From contig NC_089493.1 of NCBI RefSeq assembly GCF_036850765.1, positions 129,276,239-129,340,238 of the forward strand: a stretch of DNA of 64,000 nt. The letters run 5' to 3'. Positions 12,662 through 22,740 of this stretch are shown here, one piece after another (position 1 is the first letter of the stretch; every line of letters starts with the position of its first letter). The notes below the pieces were generated by a model. It made no database searches and was not told the origin of the DNA. It was given only the letters and a program-made list of their open reading frames with translations. The stretch is from Saccopteryx bilineata (Eukaryota; Chordata; Mammalia; Chiroptera; Emballonuridae). The position numbers and the translations under genes are program-made.

Positions 12662-13010
12662 TTGTTGTTGTTGTTGTTGTTTTTTCAGAGACAGAGAGAA
12701 AGTTAGAGAGAGGGATAGATTGGGACAGACAGACGGGAACGGAGAGAAATGAGAAGCATCAATCATCAGTTTTTCGTTGTGACATCCTAGTTGTTCATTG
12801 ATTGCTTTCTCCTATGTGCCTTGACCGTGGGCCTTCAGCAGACCGAGTAACCCCTTGCTCAAGTCAGTGACCTTGGGTCCAACCTGGTGAGCTTTTGCTC
12901 AAACTATCAATAGATGAGCCCGCGCTCAAGCTGGTGACCTCGTGGTGTCAAACCTGGGTCTTCCGCATCCCAGTCCAACGCTCTATCCACTGCGCCACCG
13001 CCTGGTCAGG
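12662..13010 (-). mobile_element. SINE-C
   Basis: A (TTG)n/poly(T) tail side is followed by body and head ending CGCCTGGTCAGGC on the plus strand. Flanks CAAAGTTT lie on both sides. Confidence 0.88.
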
Positions 13011-13263
13011 CAAAGTTTTTTTTGTTTTGTTTTGTTTTTATCAATAGATAAAATGGCAATATGTTTGACTTGGTCCTGTCCAAAGGCTGAAATTTAAATT
13101 GGCTTTTGTCCTTCTTAGTCCTTCCCATTTTTCTTTTACTTCCAACTCTTCAAAATCCCAATATTCTGGTCCCTCTCAATTTTCTTTCATTCCTGCTTGG
13201 AAATGTGCCAATTATTTTCCGAGCTTATTTCAAATGCAATAAACAGAAACTAATGTTTACTAC

Positions 13264-13618
13264 TGTAAGGTATTTTCCCGCTGAGGAAGAAGAATAGGCA
13301 TAGCCACGAAGTGTAGAATAGCAAAAGCTTTATTTAGTAGAGTGCTTCCCAGATGATGTTCTCTGATCCGGAGGACAGGGGCCAGAGAAGTCGCTTGGGT
13401 GGAGGGGAATCCACGTGGGGTTAATTTATAGCGTCTGTAGTCTGTAGGGTGGTCGAGTTGATATGAGCTGGTGAAATTTCACTGGCTGACAGACGGTTGC
13501 TCTTTTCCAAAGGACTCCTGGGAAGTTTCTTTGGCGCGCATGGGTGTGGGCGGTTCCAGCCAAAGTTCCCAGGTCTGGTTCCTCACGTGACCTTCTCCCA
13601 TTGCCAACTGACCTCACA
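13264..13618 (-). mobile_element. 3' LTR of minus-strand provirus
   Basis: The minus-strand LTR reads TGTGAGGTCAG... to ...CCTTACA, with AATAAAGC (rc of gctttattt, near 13330). It pairs with the 5' LTR at 17452-17796. By eye about one base in ten differs between the two in the first 125 positions, so the insertion is old. The host duplication ACTAC lies at 13259-13263. Confidence 0.88.
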
Positions 13619-13765
13619 TTCTGACCTTTTATGTTAGATAGGGATGCCACTGTTCATCTGACTACTTCCTGCTGGTTAAGGGCGTCATGGGGAGGGGAGG
13701 TCGGAAGGTGGTGGCTTTGAGGGGAGTCACGTATATGGGTGTAGGAACATCTGTTTGACCGTGAC

Positions 13766-14353
13766 TCAAGAAACTTTGCGGATGCAATCCTGTAAGAATT
13801 TTTTTTTAAAAGGAGCAAATATGAGTAATATGTTGATAATTAGAAAAGGACCTAAGATAGGGGCAACCCAGGTGAGGATGGGTGGCTGACACCAGGAGTG
13901 AATTAGGTTGTAGAAGGAGAGGTCCTTGTGCAGTTTCTCTTGCAGATGGTGGAGGACCCCAATGCTTTCTTCCATCGGGTCAGTCTCATTGAACAGCACT
14001 GCTCCCTGCTTCAGCTCACTCTGGCGGCAGGTTCCTGGTAGGAGGGACAGGAGCAATAGGGGGATCTGCAGGGCCCAACCTTTTGGTGAGCGGAGACAGG
14101 TGGGGCCCAGTGGTTCTGGCTGCCAGCAGTCCTGCATGGGGGCAAGCTTGAGGTGAGAGACATGGTTAGAAATGAGGGTAGTATTGATTATGGGGGAGCC
14201 CTTGGTAGTGAGGAAGATGTTGTCAGCTGGATAGTGGCTCCTAGACTTTGTAGAATGTCCTGACCCAGGAGGGGTACAGGGCATGATAGCATAACTAAGA
14301 AGGAGTGCAAAAAGGGGATTCCGTCCAAACTGCATGTCAGGGGTGGCGTGCAA
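13766..14353 (-). pseudogene. ERV pol/env remnant (integrase end, env TM tail)
   Basis: A 195-codon minus-strand frame of mixed origin. Its first third is out of frame over protease coding sequence. Its middle resembles the extreme C terminus of a gammaretroviral integrase, followed by a hydrophobic signal-peptide-like stretch (IPLLLLSLLPG) at the start of env. It then jumps to the membrane-proximal part of the env transmembrane subunit: a short amphipathic helix, a membrane-spanning segment (ILGPFLIINILLIFAP) and a basic cytoplasmic tail. The surface subunit, fusion peptide and immunosuppressive region are absent. The openness is a by-product of deletion; no function is inferred. Confidence 0.72.
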
Positions 14354-14452
14354 AGAGGAAAAGAAGGGGTCCTATCCACTCCCATAACCGAGACCTGTGA
14401 GGGAACTAGAGGTCCAGAGTGTGATGCCAAAACAGAGAAGGTAGCCCCCATG
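14188..14452 (-). pseudogene. ERV protease, C-terminal part
   Basis: A minus-strand frame begins directly at the inserted LTR. It shows the retropepsin sequence after the catalytic loop and the C-terminal motif region (CPVPLLGQDILQSLGA), typical of the gammaretroviral aspartic protease that cuts Gag and Gag-Pol. The N-terminal part with the active-site loop lies on the other side of the inserted LTR (15907-15989). The split is exact at the 6-bp duplication CCCATG. Confidence 0.82.
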
Positions 14453-15906
14453 TGTCAGGAGCCGATCAACAACTGCTGGCTGACAAGGTCACAGCAGGAG
14501 AAGACCCACAACTGCTGGCTGACAAGGTCACAGCAGAAGAAGACCAAAAACTGCTGATTGACAAAGTCACAGCAGAGAAGACCAATGGCTGCGGGGTGAC
14601 AAAGTCACTGCAGTGAAGACCAATGGCTGCGGGGTGACAAAGTCACCACAAAGGATAGGCACAACGATACTCCCCCCTTTGACTTTTTGAATTAATCTGG
14701 CCTTATATCCCCCCTTTTCTGGGTGTGTGCTATTATTTGTGGCACAGGGATAATAGTACCGTGCTTTCCCTGTAGATTCATAGTGATTTCTTTGGAAATG
14801 AGACAGAGGGTGTGAGTTCCACAGAAAAGCCTGTAAGCCCCTTGAACTGGGCTCATAGACATAAGAGGCTGGCTATGATATCCCTCGTAAAGGGTTAAGT
14901 CTGTAGGAGAATTCCTTCTTAATTATGTTAAAAAGAATAAATTGTGACTTAGGAGGCAGTGGCTGTGCACAGAGCACCCTTCGGCCTTCACTTAACATTT
15001 TTTCCTCCCTAGCCTTTTCATGTGATAAGTAGAGAAACATTCCTTTCTTCCTGCTTATTTGATCTGCAAATAGTGGTATATTCTGAGAAAAATAGAGTCA
15101 GAACTTAACTAGTGTTTAAATATAATAATATTTGACTAGACAATAGTATCTTAGGTAAGGTATAGTAGAATGGCCCATTGTGTGGCCTAGGATGAGAGCG
15201 TAGTCAGCAAGAAAAGAATGTTTTACTAAGAGAATTGTCTTTTGACTAAAGGCAATTGCTAGGCTTTCTCAATGAGATGTTCTCATGAGATTTAAAAATG
15301 TAGGAAAATCCATGGAATGTCTTGTGTTGCTGCTGGGCTATCTTGCAAGTGCACTCTGCATATCTTTGGGTGAAAGCTATTCTTAATGTTATGTTAATTT
15401 CTTTAGAGGCAAGCTTTTTAGAATCTTGTGAGAAAAAGTAGGACACTGCATAATCTCAAGGCCATTTACCTGAGCAAGCAAGCAGTGGTCCATTGTTAGT
15501 CGTCTGCTAAATCTCTCTCTGCTTCTTAACTCACAACAGCAGTAAAGTTAGTTAACTTTTAGAACTAATACTCTAAAAGCTTTTACTGATGTTGTTATCG
15601 CTATTCAAGTTATTTTGTATTTTGTATGATTTGCTACCTGGTTTGTGACTCATAGATGTAAATTAACTATTATCCGGACACATGCAAACATAGTGAAAAC
15701 AAAAATAATAATTAACACCAAGTGATTGTAACTCGGTGTGTGTGTATAAAAAGGGAGCTATACTAGCATTTGGCAGAGATGCCTGGCAGTAAATGCTAAC
15801 CGGAGAATAAAGAGAAAGAAAAGAATTCGGCTCTCTCACTCCATTTTCGCCGACGCCATCTCCTCCTGTGGGACCCCTGGATCCCCCCCGGGGCTGGACC
15901 CCGGCA
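14453..15906 (+). mobile_element. Class II (betaretrovirus-like) solo LTR
   Basis: 1454 bp from TGTCAGGAGC to CCCCGGCA. Exact 6-bp duplications CCCATG lie at 14447-14452 and 15907-15912; six bases is the signature of ERVK/betaretroviral integrases. TATAAA is at 15745-15750 and AATAAA at 15806-15811, followed by a GC-rich U5. The long U3 agrees with betaretroviral LTRs. It is in opposite orientation to the host provirus and has no internal region, so it recombined to a solo LTR. Five direct repeats occupy its 5' part (14462-14650). Confidence 0.88.
14462..14652 (+). repeat. Five 38-39 bp tandem repeats in LTR U3
   Basis: Each unit carries TGACAAGGTCA or TGACAAAGTCA, starting at 14481, 14520, 14559, 14597 and 14635. 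The spacing is 39, 39, 38 and 38 bp. The motif is an inverted repeat (TGAC-N3-GTCA) and its core is preserved in all five units, while the linkers drift between 'aactgctggc' and 'aatggctgcggg' forms. Retroviral enhancers commonly consist of such direct repeats; a factor identity is not claimed. Confidence 0.85.
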
Positions 15907-15989
15907 CCCATGTCCACAAGAAATGAGATGGACTTACCCGCTACCTGCAGTATTACTCTGGGCTTGGTGAGGGGGATGGGGGTCTTCAA
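15907..15989 (-). pseudogene. ERV protease, N-terminal part
   Basis: The minus-strand frame reads into the retropepsin start (PRVILQVAGKSISFLVDMGA). The active-site loop has Met where the family has Thr (D-M-G-A rather than D-T-G-A), itself a disabling change. It then runs into the inserted LTR. It continues at 14452 on the far side of that LTR. Confidence 0.82.
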
Positions 15990-15999
15990 GTCCAGGCTG

Positions 16000-16900
16000 C
16001 ATCAGTCATCCATGAGGCCTAGGAGTTCTAGCGATGGGCCCACCTGGTTGGCTTGGCCTCCCATTTGGGTGGTTTGTCCTCCATGTAGAGACGCGAGGAA
16101 AAGCCTGTTGCCCAAAAGGGGTGATCGCTCTGCCAGTGACCGGGCTGCTTGCAGTTAGGGCAGGGCTTAGTGGGTGGCCTCGGCAGGGGCACTGCTGGGA
16201 CCAGTGACCATCCTTACCACATTTTGGCCCAGACTTGGGTCAGGCACCTCCTGTGCCTTGCCCCTGTTGCTCTGTCGGCCTCAGGGCTGCCACAGAGCCT
16301 GGGTTTGGAGCATCACCTTCTGCTGCATGCCGGCCTGGCGAACAGCCTTGGCCTTTTTCTACTAGTCGTGACCATTAAAAACTTTAAATGCCATGTTCAT
16401 CAGGTCTTGGATAGGGGTTTGGGGGTTGAGAATAAGAGGAGGTGGGCTCCTAGAGAGCCTGGCACCCAGATTTGGCCAGAAATGCTGGAGCCAGAGGCAG
16501 GACAGGGCCAGGCCTTACTGCAAGAAGATCGAGGCTGGACCATGGGGTCAGGAGCCCTGCAAACCAGCGTGAGGGTCAATGGCCGGCAGAGGGTGGCCTG
16601 ATATAGGAGGGGCTTAAGAACATAGTGGAGAAGGGAGGGGTTTCTGGCCAGCAGGGGAGGAGAAAGAGGGACTGGTATTTGCAGGTGAATGAGAAACAGG
16701 ATCCTGCAAAGGGAGGGGAGGAGTCCTATAGGATGGAGGGGGTCAGACAGGAGGGGAAGAGAGTTGGGTGTTGGCAAAGAAGAAAAGATCAGGGATGGAG
16801 AGTTTAGCTGAGGTTTCTCTGGCCAAAAAGGGCCTGTGCGTAGAGCAAGCGGCACAAAGATTAGGAGGGGAGTGCAAATACTAGAAGCCCTCAATGTAAG
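16000..16900 (-). pseudogene. ERV gag remnant with two zinc-knuckle relics
   Basis: On the minus strand, around 16195-16232, a degraded CCHC knuckle reads KCGKDGHWSQQC with its first Cys replaced. Around 16118-16160, in another frame, a second reads CPNCKQPGHWQSDH with the last Cys replaced by His. Upstream, near 16380-16430, a capsid-like segment (IQDLMNMAFKVFNGHD) is followed by stops. The 164-codon frame at 16400-16894 is proline/leucine-rich and may include matrix/capsid linker sequence. Frameshifts and stops make it non-functional. Confidence 0.65.
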
Positions 16901-17431
16901 AGATTTCCAACCAGTTCCCAGTTCTTTTGGCGATAGTTAAATTGGTGAGGATGTTAAAATCAAAAGTCCCTTCAGGAGACCACCTAGTCCGATTATTCAG
17001 TAGGTTTTGTGGCCACAGAGGAGAAGAACAGTTTCTTCTTCTTTAGGGAGGGAGAGATTTTGGATAAGGCAATTCCAGGAGTGTTTTTGGATCAGGTTGA
17101 GATTCCTGTGCCTCTATGGCCATCCTCAGTCCTCGGAGTGATCAGAGATGAGAATTGGCATCCCGCAACTCAAACTCTGGTCACCGGATGGTTAGGTAGA
17201 GTGGGTGTGTCCAGGACATCTCCATGGGCACATATGTACTTGGAACAGATAAGAGGTCCCTGACATAGCTGCGATTATGGACAGGGAGTCTCAGAGGAAA
17301 GAACTGAGGGGAAGCTGGAGGCAGGGGACTTACCGCACTGTGTGCTGAAGTGGGTGGAAAGTTGGAGATCCTGGTTCTTCCTCAGAAGGGAAGGGCTCTG
17401 AGAGGAGCGGCCTCAGCAGGCTTCAAACTCT
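16900..17431 (-). other. ERV leader / degraded gag start
   Basis: The segment between the primer binding site and recognisable gag. A minus-strand GGTAAGT donor-like site lies near 17327-17334. No intact gag start was identified. Confidence 0.45.
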
Positions 17432-17449
17432 TCTCGGGTTTTGGTGCCA
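17432..17449 (-). other. Primer binding site, tRNA-Phe-like
   Basis: The minus strand reads TGGCACCAAAACCCGAGA two bases from the 5' LTR. It matches the tRNA-Phe 3' complement at about 14 of 18 positions, with three G-to-A changes. Other tRNAs fit worse from memory, but the assignment is tentative. Confidence 0.55.
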
Positions 17450-17451
17450 AA

Positions 17452-17796
17452 TGTAAGGTATTTTTCCCCACTGAGGAAGAAGGAAGGGCATAGCCACGAC
17501 ATGCGGAATAGCAAAAGCTTTATTTAGTAGAGTGCATCCTGGACAATGTTTTCTGGTCCGGGGGACAGGGACCAGAGAAGTTGTGCAGGGGGATCCATGT
17601 GGGGGTAATTTATAACGTCTGTAGGGTGGTTGGGTTAATATGACGTGGTAAAATGTCATTGGCTGACATACTGTCGCTCTTTTCCAAAGGGCTCCTGGGA
17701 AGTTTCTTTTGGCGTGCATGGGTGTGGGCGGTTCCAGCCAAAGTTTCTGGGTCTGATTTCTCACGTGACCTTCCCCCATTGCCCACCAACCTCACA
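17452..17796 (-). mobile_element. 5' LTR of minus-strand provirus
   Basis: 345 bp, starting TGTGAGGTTGG (at 17796) and ending CCTTACA (at 17452) on the minus strand. ACTAC follows at 17797-17801. Confidence 0.88.
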
Positions 17797-17801
17797 ACTA
17801 C

Positions 17802-18401
17802 TATCTTCCTTCCCCCTAGGGGTAAAAGTTTATTTGGCATAAGATCAACCTTCCAAGTTATTGTAGGCGACAGTTTTATCCAATATTTTGCCACAAAATA
17901 ACATGAATCACTCTCCTTCCAACATGGGCTCACAGTGTTCTTGCCATCTGGTGACTGATTCCTAAGCCATTGTCCCATATTTTAGGTGTAGGACCCTCAC
18001 TTCTATATCAGTCAATATAAACTAAATTATGGTAATGGATAACCATAAAATCTTCATGGCTTAAAACCACAAAGGAGTAGTTCCAGGTCACTGCAAGTCA
18101 TTAGGGTCTCCAGTTTATCATACCCACTCCAAGAGCCAGTCTGATGGAGCAGCCACAATCTCTATAACATTGCTGTCACCACACCAAAAGGAATAAAAAT
18201 GTGGTAAACTGCATGCTGACTTTTAAACTTCTCAGAGGAGTCACTTTCCCTGAAATACCATTGATTTAGCAAGTTATATGGCTCTACCTAACTCCAAGGA
18301 GATAAGAAAGTATAATCCTATTATGTGTCAAGGAAGAGAACCAGAGATATTTGGTGAATGGAACTAGTAGTTCTCTCACATAATCTGTCCATTTTTAAAT
18401 G
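17802..18401. repeat. Ancient interspersed repeat, no gene
   Basis: 18000-18380 shares its layout with 9063-9415 plus 10371-10490 (for example gaaagtataatcctatta and tggtgaatggaacta against tggtgaacagcacta). Family not assigned. Confidence 0.4.
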
Positions 18402-18404
18402 ATT

Positions 18405-18451
<47 letters not shown>

Positions 18452-18614
18452 TTTTAGAGAGGAGAGGGAGAGACAGAGAGAGAGAGAAGGGGGGGAGGAG
18501 CTGGAAGCATCAACTCCCATATGTGCCTTGACCAGGCAAGCCCAGGGTTTTGAACCGGCAACTTCAGCATTTCCAGGTCGATGCTTTATCCACTGCGCCA
18601 CCACAGGTCAGGCT
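18402..18614 (-). mobile_element. SINE-B with (TTTA)n tail
   Basis: The minus-strand copy has a TTTA repeat tail at 18402-18452. Flanks TAATCTGTCCATTTTTA lie on both sides (18382 and 18615). Confidence 0.92.
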
Positions 18615-18699
18615 AATCTGTCCATTTTTATTGTGGTTCCTCTTGCTTGTTAGAGTTCCTGGTAGGGTCAAGAAAAGACTGTTCCTTCATTACTTTGAA

Positions 18700-18957
18700 A
18701 AGCTGAAAATATGATATCTTCTCTCCACCACTCATCTGTTAATTTTGTCTGTGGTGTCCTTCACCAAATAGAAATCCTTTATGTTGATGTAGATCAAGTC
18801 ACTATTTTTTCTAGATTAAAATTTTTTCTGCATTGGGGGTCTTGTTTAAAAAATCATTTCCCATTCTAAGGTCACAAAATGTGGCCATATACTCTCTTCT
18901 GTTACCTTTCACATTATACTTTCTACATTTAGGTTTTTTAATAAACCTGGAGTTCAT
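18700..18957 (-). mobile_element. Old LINE-1 fragment
   Basis: Diverged minus-strand L1 ORF2 3' sequence (aaaatcatttcccattctaagg and neighbours). A SINE-A follows. Confidence 0.5.
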
Positions 18958-19361
18958 TTTTTTTTTTTTTATTTTTTTTATATTTCTGAAGCTGGAAACA
19001 GGGAGAGACAGACAGACAGACTCCCGCATGCGCCCGACCGGGATCCACCCGGCACGCCCACCATGGGGCGACGCTCTGCCCACCAGGGGGCGATGCTCTG
19101 CCCATCCTGGGCGTCGCCATGTTGTGACCAGAGCCACTCTAGCGCCTGGGGCGGAGGCCACAGAGCCATCCCCAGCGCCCGGGCCATCTTTGCTCCAATG
19201 GAGCCTTGGCTGCGGGAGGGGAAGAGAGAGACAGAGAGGAAGGCGCGGCGGAGGGGTGGAGAAGCAAATGGGCACTTCTCCTGTGTGCCCTGGCCGGGAA
19301 TCGAACCCGGGTCCTCCGCACGCTAGGCCGACGCTCTACCGCTGAGCCAACCGACCAGGGC
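18958..19361 (-). mobile_element. SINE-A
   Basis: Minus-strand copy with a 'CCGACCAGGGC' head end on the plus strand. Flanks TTCATTT and CTCATTT. Confidence 0.9.
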
Positions 19362-19571
19362 TCATTTATTTTTTTAAAGATGTGAAGTAGAGATCTTTTC
19401 TTTTAATCCTTAAAAATAAGCCAATGTTCTCAGTATCAACTACAAATTTCATTTCTCTACTGATTTATGATTCCATCTTTGTCATATTTTAAATTCATGA
19501 CATTTGTTTGTTTTATTGTTGACCTATTTGTATCTGTTCCAGTTCCAGTTCTGCTGTTTTTAGTATGATAG

Positions 19572-19950
19572 GGTTTGTTTTGTTTTTGTATTTTTCTGAA
19601 GCTGGAAACGGGGAGAGACAGTCAGACAGACTCCCGCATGCGCCCCACCGGGATCCACCCGGCACGCCCACCAGGGGGCGATGCTCTGTCCCTCCGGAGT
19701 GTCGCTCTGTTGCGACCAGAGCCACTCTAGCGCCTGTGGCAGAGGCCAAGGAGTCATCCCCAGCGCCCGGGCCATCTTTGCTCCAATGGAACCTTGGCTG
19801 CTGGAGGGGAAGAGAGAGACAGAGAGGAAGGAGAGGGGGAGGGGTGGAGAAGCAGATGGGTGCTTCTCCTGTGTGCCCTGGCCGGGAATCGAACCCGGGA
19901 CTTCTGCACGCCAGGCCAATGCTCTACCACTGAGCCAACCGGCCAGGGCC
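19572..19950 (-). mobile_element. SINE-A, variant with (GTTTT) tail
   Basis: Flanks TGATAGGGTTT (19566) and TGATAGTGTTT (19951). The body carries the 'cggagtgtcgctctgttgcgacc' variant rather than the 'catcctgggcgtcgccatg' variant, so two SINE-A subfamilies coexist here. Confidence 0.9.
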
Positions 19951-19969
19951 TGATAGTGTTTTTTTTTAA

Positions 19970-20330
19970 ATTACAGTTTACATTTAATATTATTTTATAT
20001 TAGTTTCAGATGTACAACATAGTCGCTAGACAATCATATACTTTACAAAGTGGTCCCCCCAATGTTTAAGTATTCACCTGGCACTCACATAGTTACTACA
20101 GTATTATTGACTATTCTGTAAGCTGTATTTTACATTTCCTGTGGTGACTATAAATAGACCTGTGGTGGCACAGAAGATAAAGCATCGACCTGGAAATGCT
20201 GAGATCGCCGGTTCGAAACCCTGGGCTTGCGCAAGACCACATGACTATTTTGTGACTATAAATATAGAGCTATGGTTTGTAGAATGCATTAATATGTACT
20301 AGAAAGAATCTTTGTTCCTCAAAATTGTCT
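19970..20330 (-). mobile_element. LINE-1 3' end fragment carrying partial SINE-B
   Basis: Minus-strand L1 3' UTR type sequence (gtttcagatgtacaacatag, then ttattgactattctgtaagctgtatttt). A truncated SINE-B interrupts it. Confidence 0.6.
20157..20245 (+). mobile_element. Truncated SINE-B
   Basis: Only the tRNA-like head and B box region are present (acctgtggtggcacagaag... gccggttcgaaaccctggg). Flanks TGACTATAAATAG and TGACTATAAATATAG enclose it with about 15 extra bases. Confidence 0.72.
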
Positions 20331-20867
20331 AAATCATCTGTGGACTTCTAGTCTTTCCTGGAAATTTCAAAATAGATTTAAGTTTCTAAATTTTCTGATA
20401 TAAGTTCTAAATAGAATTGATTATTATCAATTAATTTGAAAAATAAATTTTATCTTTATGATGTTAAAATTTTTCATCTTTCCTATGATATCTCTCTCCA
20501 TTTATTCTGGTCTTCATTTTTTTCTTTTACTAGAGTTTTTCTTGAACATTCTTTTTTTTTTTTTTTTTTCAGAGACAGAGAGAGAGTCAGAGAGAGGATA
20601 GACCAGGACAGACAGGAACAGAGAGATGAGAAGCATCAATCATTAATTTTTCGTTGCGCTTTGCAACATCTTAGTTGTTCATTGATTGCTTTCTCATATG
20701 TGCCTTGACCGCGGGCCTTCAGCAGACTGAGTAACCCCTTGCTGGAGCCAGTGACCTTGGGTTCAAGCTGGTGAGCTTTTGCTCAAACCAGATGAGCCCG
20801 CGCTCAAACTGGCGACCTCAGGGTCTCGAACCTGGGTTTTTCCGCATCCCAGTCCGATGCTCTATCC

Positions 20868-21415
20868 CAGGGGTCCCCAAACTTTTTACACAGGGGGCCA
20901 GTTCACTGTCCCTCAGACCATTGGAGGGCCGGACTATAAACAAAACTATGAACAAATCCCTATGCACACTGCACATATCTTTTTTTTTAATATTTATTTT
21001 TTTTTATTTATTCATTTTAGATAGGAGAGAGAGAGGGATAGAGAGAGAAACAGAGAGAGAGAAGGGGGAGGAGCAGGAAGCATCAACTCCCATATGTGCC
21101 TTGACCAGGCAAGCCCAGGGTTTCGAACCGGCGATCTCAGCATTTCCAGGTCGATGCTTTATCTTCTGCGCCACCACAGGTCAGGCTGCACATATCTTAT
21201 TTTAAAGTAAAAAAACAAAACGGGAACAAATATAACATTTAAAATAAAGAACAAGTAAATTTAAATCAACAAACTGACCAGTATTTCAATGGGAACTATG
21301 CTCCTCTCACTGACCACCAATGAAAGAGGTGCCCTTTCCGGAAGTGCAGTGGGGGCCGGATAAATGGCCTCAGGGGGCCGCATGTGGCCTGCGGGCCGTA
21401 GTTTGGGGACCCCTG
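20868..21415 (+). mobile_element. Non-autonomous hAT inside SINE-C
   Basis: Perfect 16-bp terminal inverted repeats: CAGGGGTCCCCAAACT at 20868-20883 and AGTTTGGGGACCCCTG at 21400-21415. Exact 8-bp duplications CTCTATCC lie at 20860-20867 and 21416-21423. It is itself split by a SINE-B at 20982-21185. No transposase. Confidence 0.92.
20982..21185 (-). mobile_element. SINE-B inside hAT inside SINE-C
   Basis: Flanks TGCACATATCTT lie on both sides (about 20969 and 21186). The youngest layer of a three-level nest. Confidence 0.9.
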
Positions 21416-21446
21416 CTCTATCCACTGCACCACCGCCCAGTCAGGC

Positions 21447-21832
21447 TTGAACATTCTTTAATAGGTTAATTTCTATGTGTTAATAGGTTTTTTTTTGTTG
21501 CTATCAAGAATAGTATCTGAGTTTATATTAAAATTTTTTAGTTAATATAAGCCCATGTAGAAGAACGTTATTGTTTTAAAATTTTGTTAATATTGCAACA
21601 GGTTTTACTAATTCTAAAAAATTGTCTGGTCATCTGTTGAGTTTTCTATGCACATGATCACTTCTGTCATTTGAGGATAATGACATCTTTCTCTTCTTTT
21701 CCAAGGCTTAATCTCATTTTTCATGTTTTATTTGATATTATTGTTGCCTGAGTTGAAGAATGGTGGGGATATAGCTTCCTCTCCAGCTTGTCTGTGATTC
21801 TAATGGGAGTGCCCCTTCAGCGAGCAGGGCTT
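21447..21832. other. No gene; AT-rich, probably old L1
   Basis: Low-complexity AT-rich DNA with LINE-like character; no coding signal. Confidence 0.35.
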
Positions 21833-22740
21833 TTATTTTATTGAGATGTACATTACACTCAGTGAAAATCAAAGGTGAGTTTTGCTGGATATTCCTGTTA
21901 CCTCAGAAAGTCCTGCTGTACTCCTTCACAGCCTGTCTCCCCGCCCCCAACTCCAGAAGCAACTACTATATTATTTTAATTTTTCTCACTATACATTAAT
22001 CTTGCCCATTCTAGAATTTCATGTAAATGAAATTACAACAAGAGGATACTTTTATGTGACTGGTTTCTTCCCATTGCAAACTGTTTTTGAGATTTCTTTT
22101 TTCCACATGGTCACTGATACCTGTAGTTAGGTCTTTTTGATTGCTCTGCCTGTTGATGGGCATCTGGGTTACTTTCAGTTTGGAACTATGAATGAATAAG
22201 ACTGCAGTGAGCCCTGGCCAGTTGGCTCAGTGGTAGAGTGTCGGCCTGGCATGCAGGAGTCCCGGGTTTGATTCCTGGCCAGGGCACACACGAGAAGTGC
22301 CCATCTGCTTCTCCACCCCTCCTCTCCTTCCTCTCTGTCTCTCTCTTCCCCTCCCACAGACAAGGCTCCTTTGGAGCAAAGTTGGCCCGGGCACTGAGGA
22401 TGGCTCTGTGGCCTCTGCCCTCAGGTGCTAGAATGGCTCTGGTTGCAATAGAGCAAGGCCCCAGATGGGCAGAGCATCGCCCCCTGGTGGGCATGCTGGG
22501 TGGATCCCAGTCGGGTGCATGCGGGAGTCTGTCTGACTGCCTCCCCGTTTCTAACTTCAGAAAAAAAAAAAAAAAAAGACTGCAGTAGAGCAGTCTTACC
22601 TAAGGCATTGGTGGACATGTTTTTATTTCTCTAGGAGTGGAATTATTGGGGCAGAGGGTAGATGTATGTTTAACTTTTAAATAAACTACCAGTTTTCCAA
22701 AATAATTATCCCATTTTGCAATTCCAGCAGCAACAGTGAG
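21833..22740 (-). mobile_element. Old LINE-1 3' fragment split by SINE-A
   Basis: Minus-strand L1 3' UTR type sequence (for example gttgatgggcatctgggttac and accagttttccaaaataatta). A SINE-A lies at 22211-22577. Confidence 0.6.
22211..22577 (+). mobile_element. SINE-A
   Basis: Plus-strand copy with head GCCCTGGCCAGTTGGCTCAG and tail A17. Flanks GACTGCAGT lie at 22200-22208 and 22578-22586. Confidence 0.93.

Larger units (their letters stand above)
13264..17796 (-). mobile_element. Class I ERV provirus, gutted, with nested LTR
   Basis: A provirus bounded by two LTRs and exact 5-bp duplications ACTAC (13259-13263 and 17797-17801). In transcription order it holds: 5' LTR, primer binding site (17432-17449), leader with donor-like GCG|GTAAGT near 17330, gag remnants, protease interrupted by a class II LTR at 14453-15906, a pol/env junction, the C-terminal transmembrane part of env, and 3' LTR. 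Reverse transcriptase, RNase H, most of integrase and the env surface subunit are deleted. None of it can produce virus. Confidence 0.88.
20556..21446 (-). mobile_element. SINE-C hosting a hAT element
   Basis: Poly(T), body and head of a minus-strand SINE-C. It is split by a hAT element at 20868-21415 near its tRNA-like head. Flanks TTGAACATTCTTT lie at about 20542 and 21447. Confidence 0.9.

Noticed and set aside
13926..14156. 76-codon plus-strand frame
   Set aside because: Antisense to the env remnant of the provirus.
14462..14652. CRISPR-like repeat array
   Set aside because: The repeats are nearly contiguous with no unique spacers, and lie in a retroviral LTR of a mammal.
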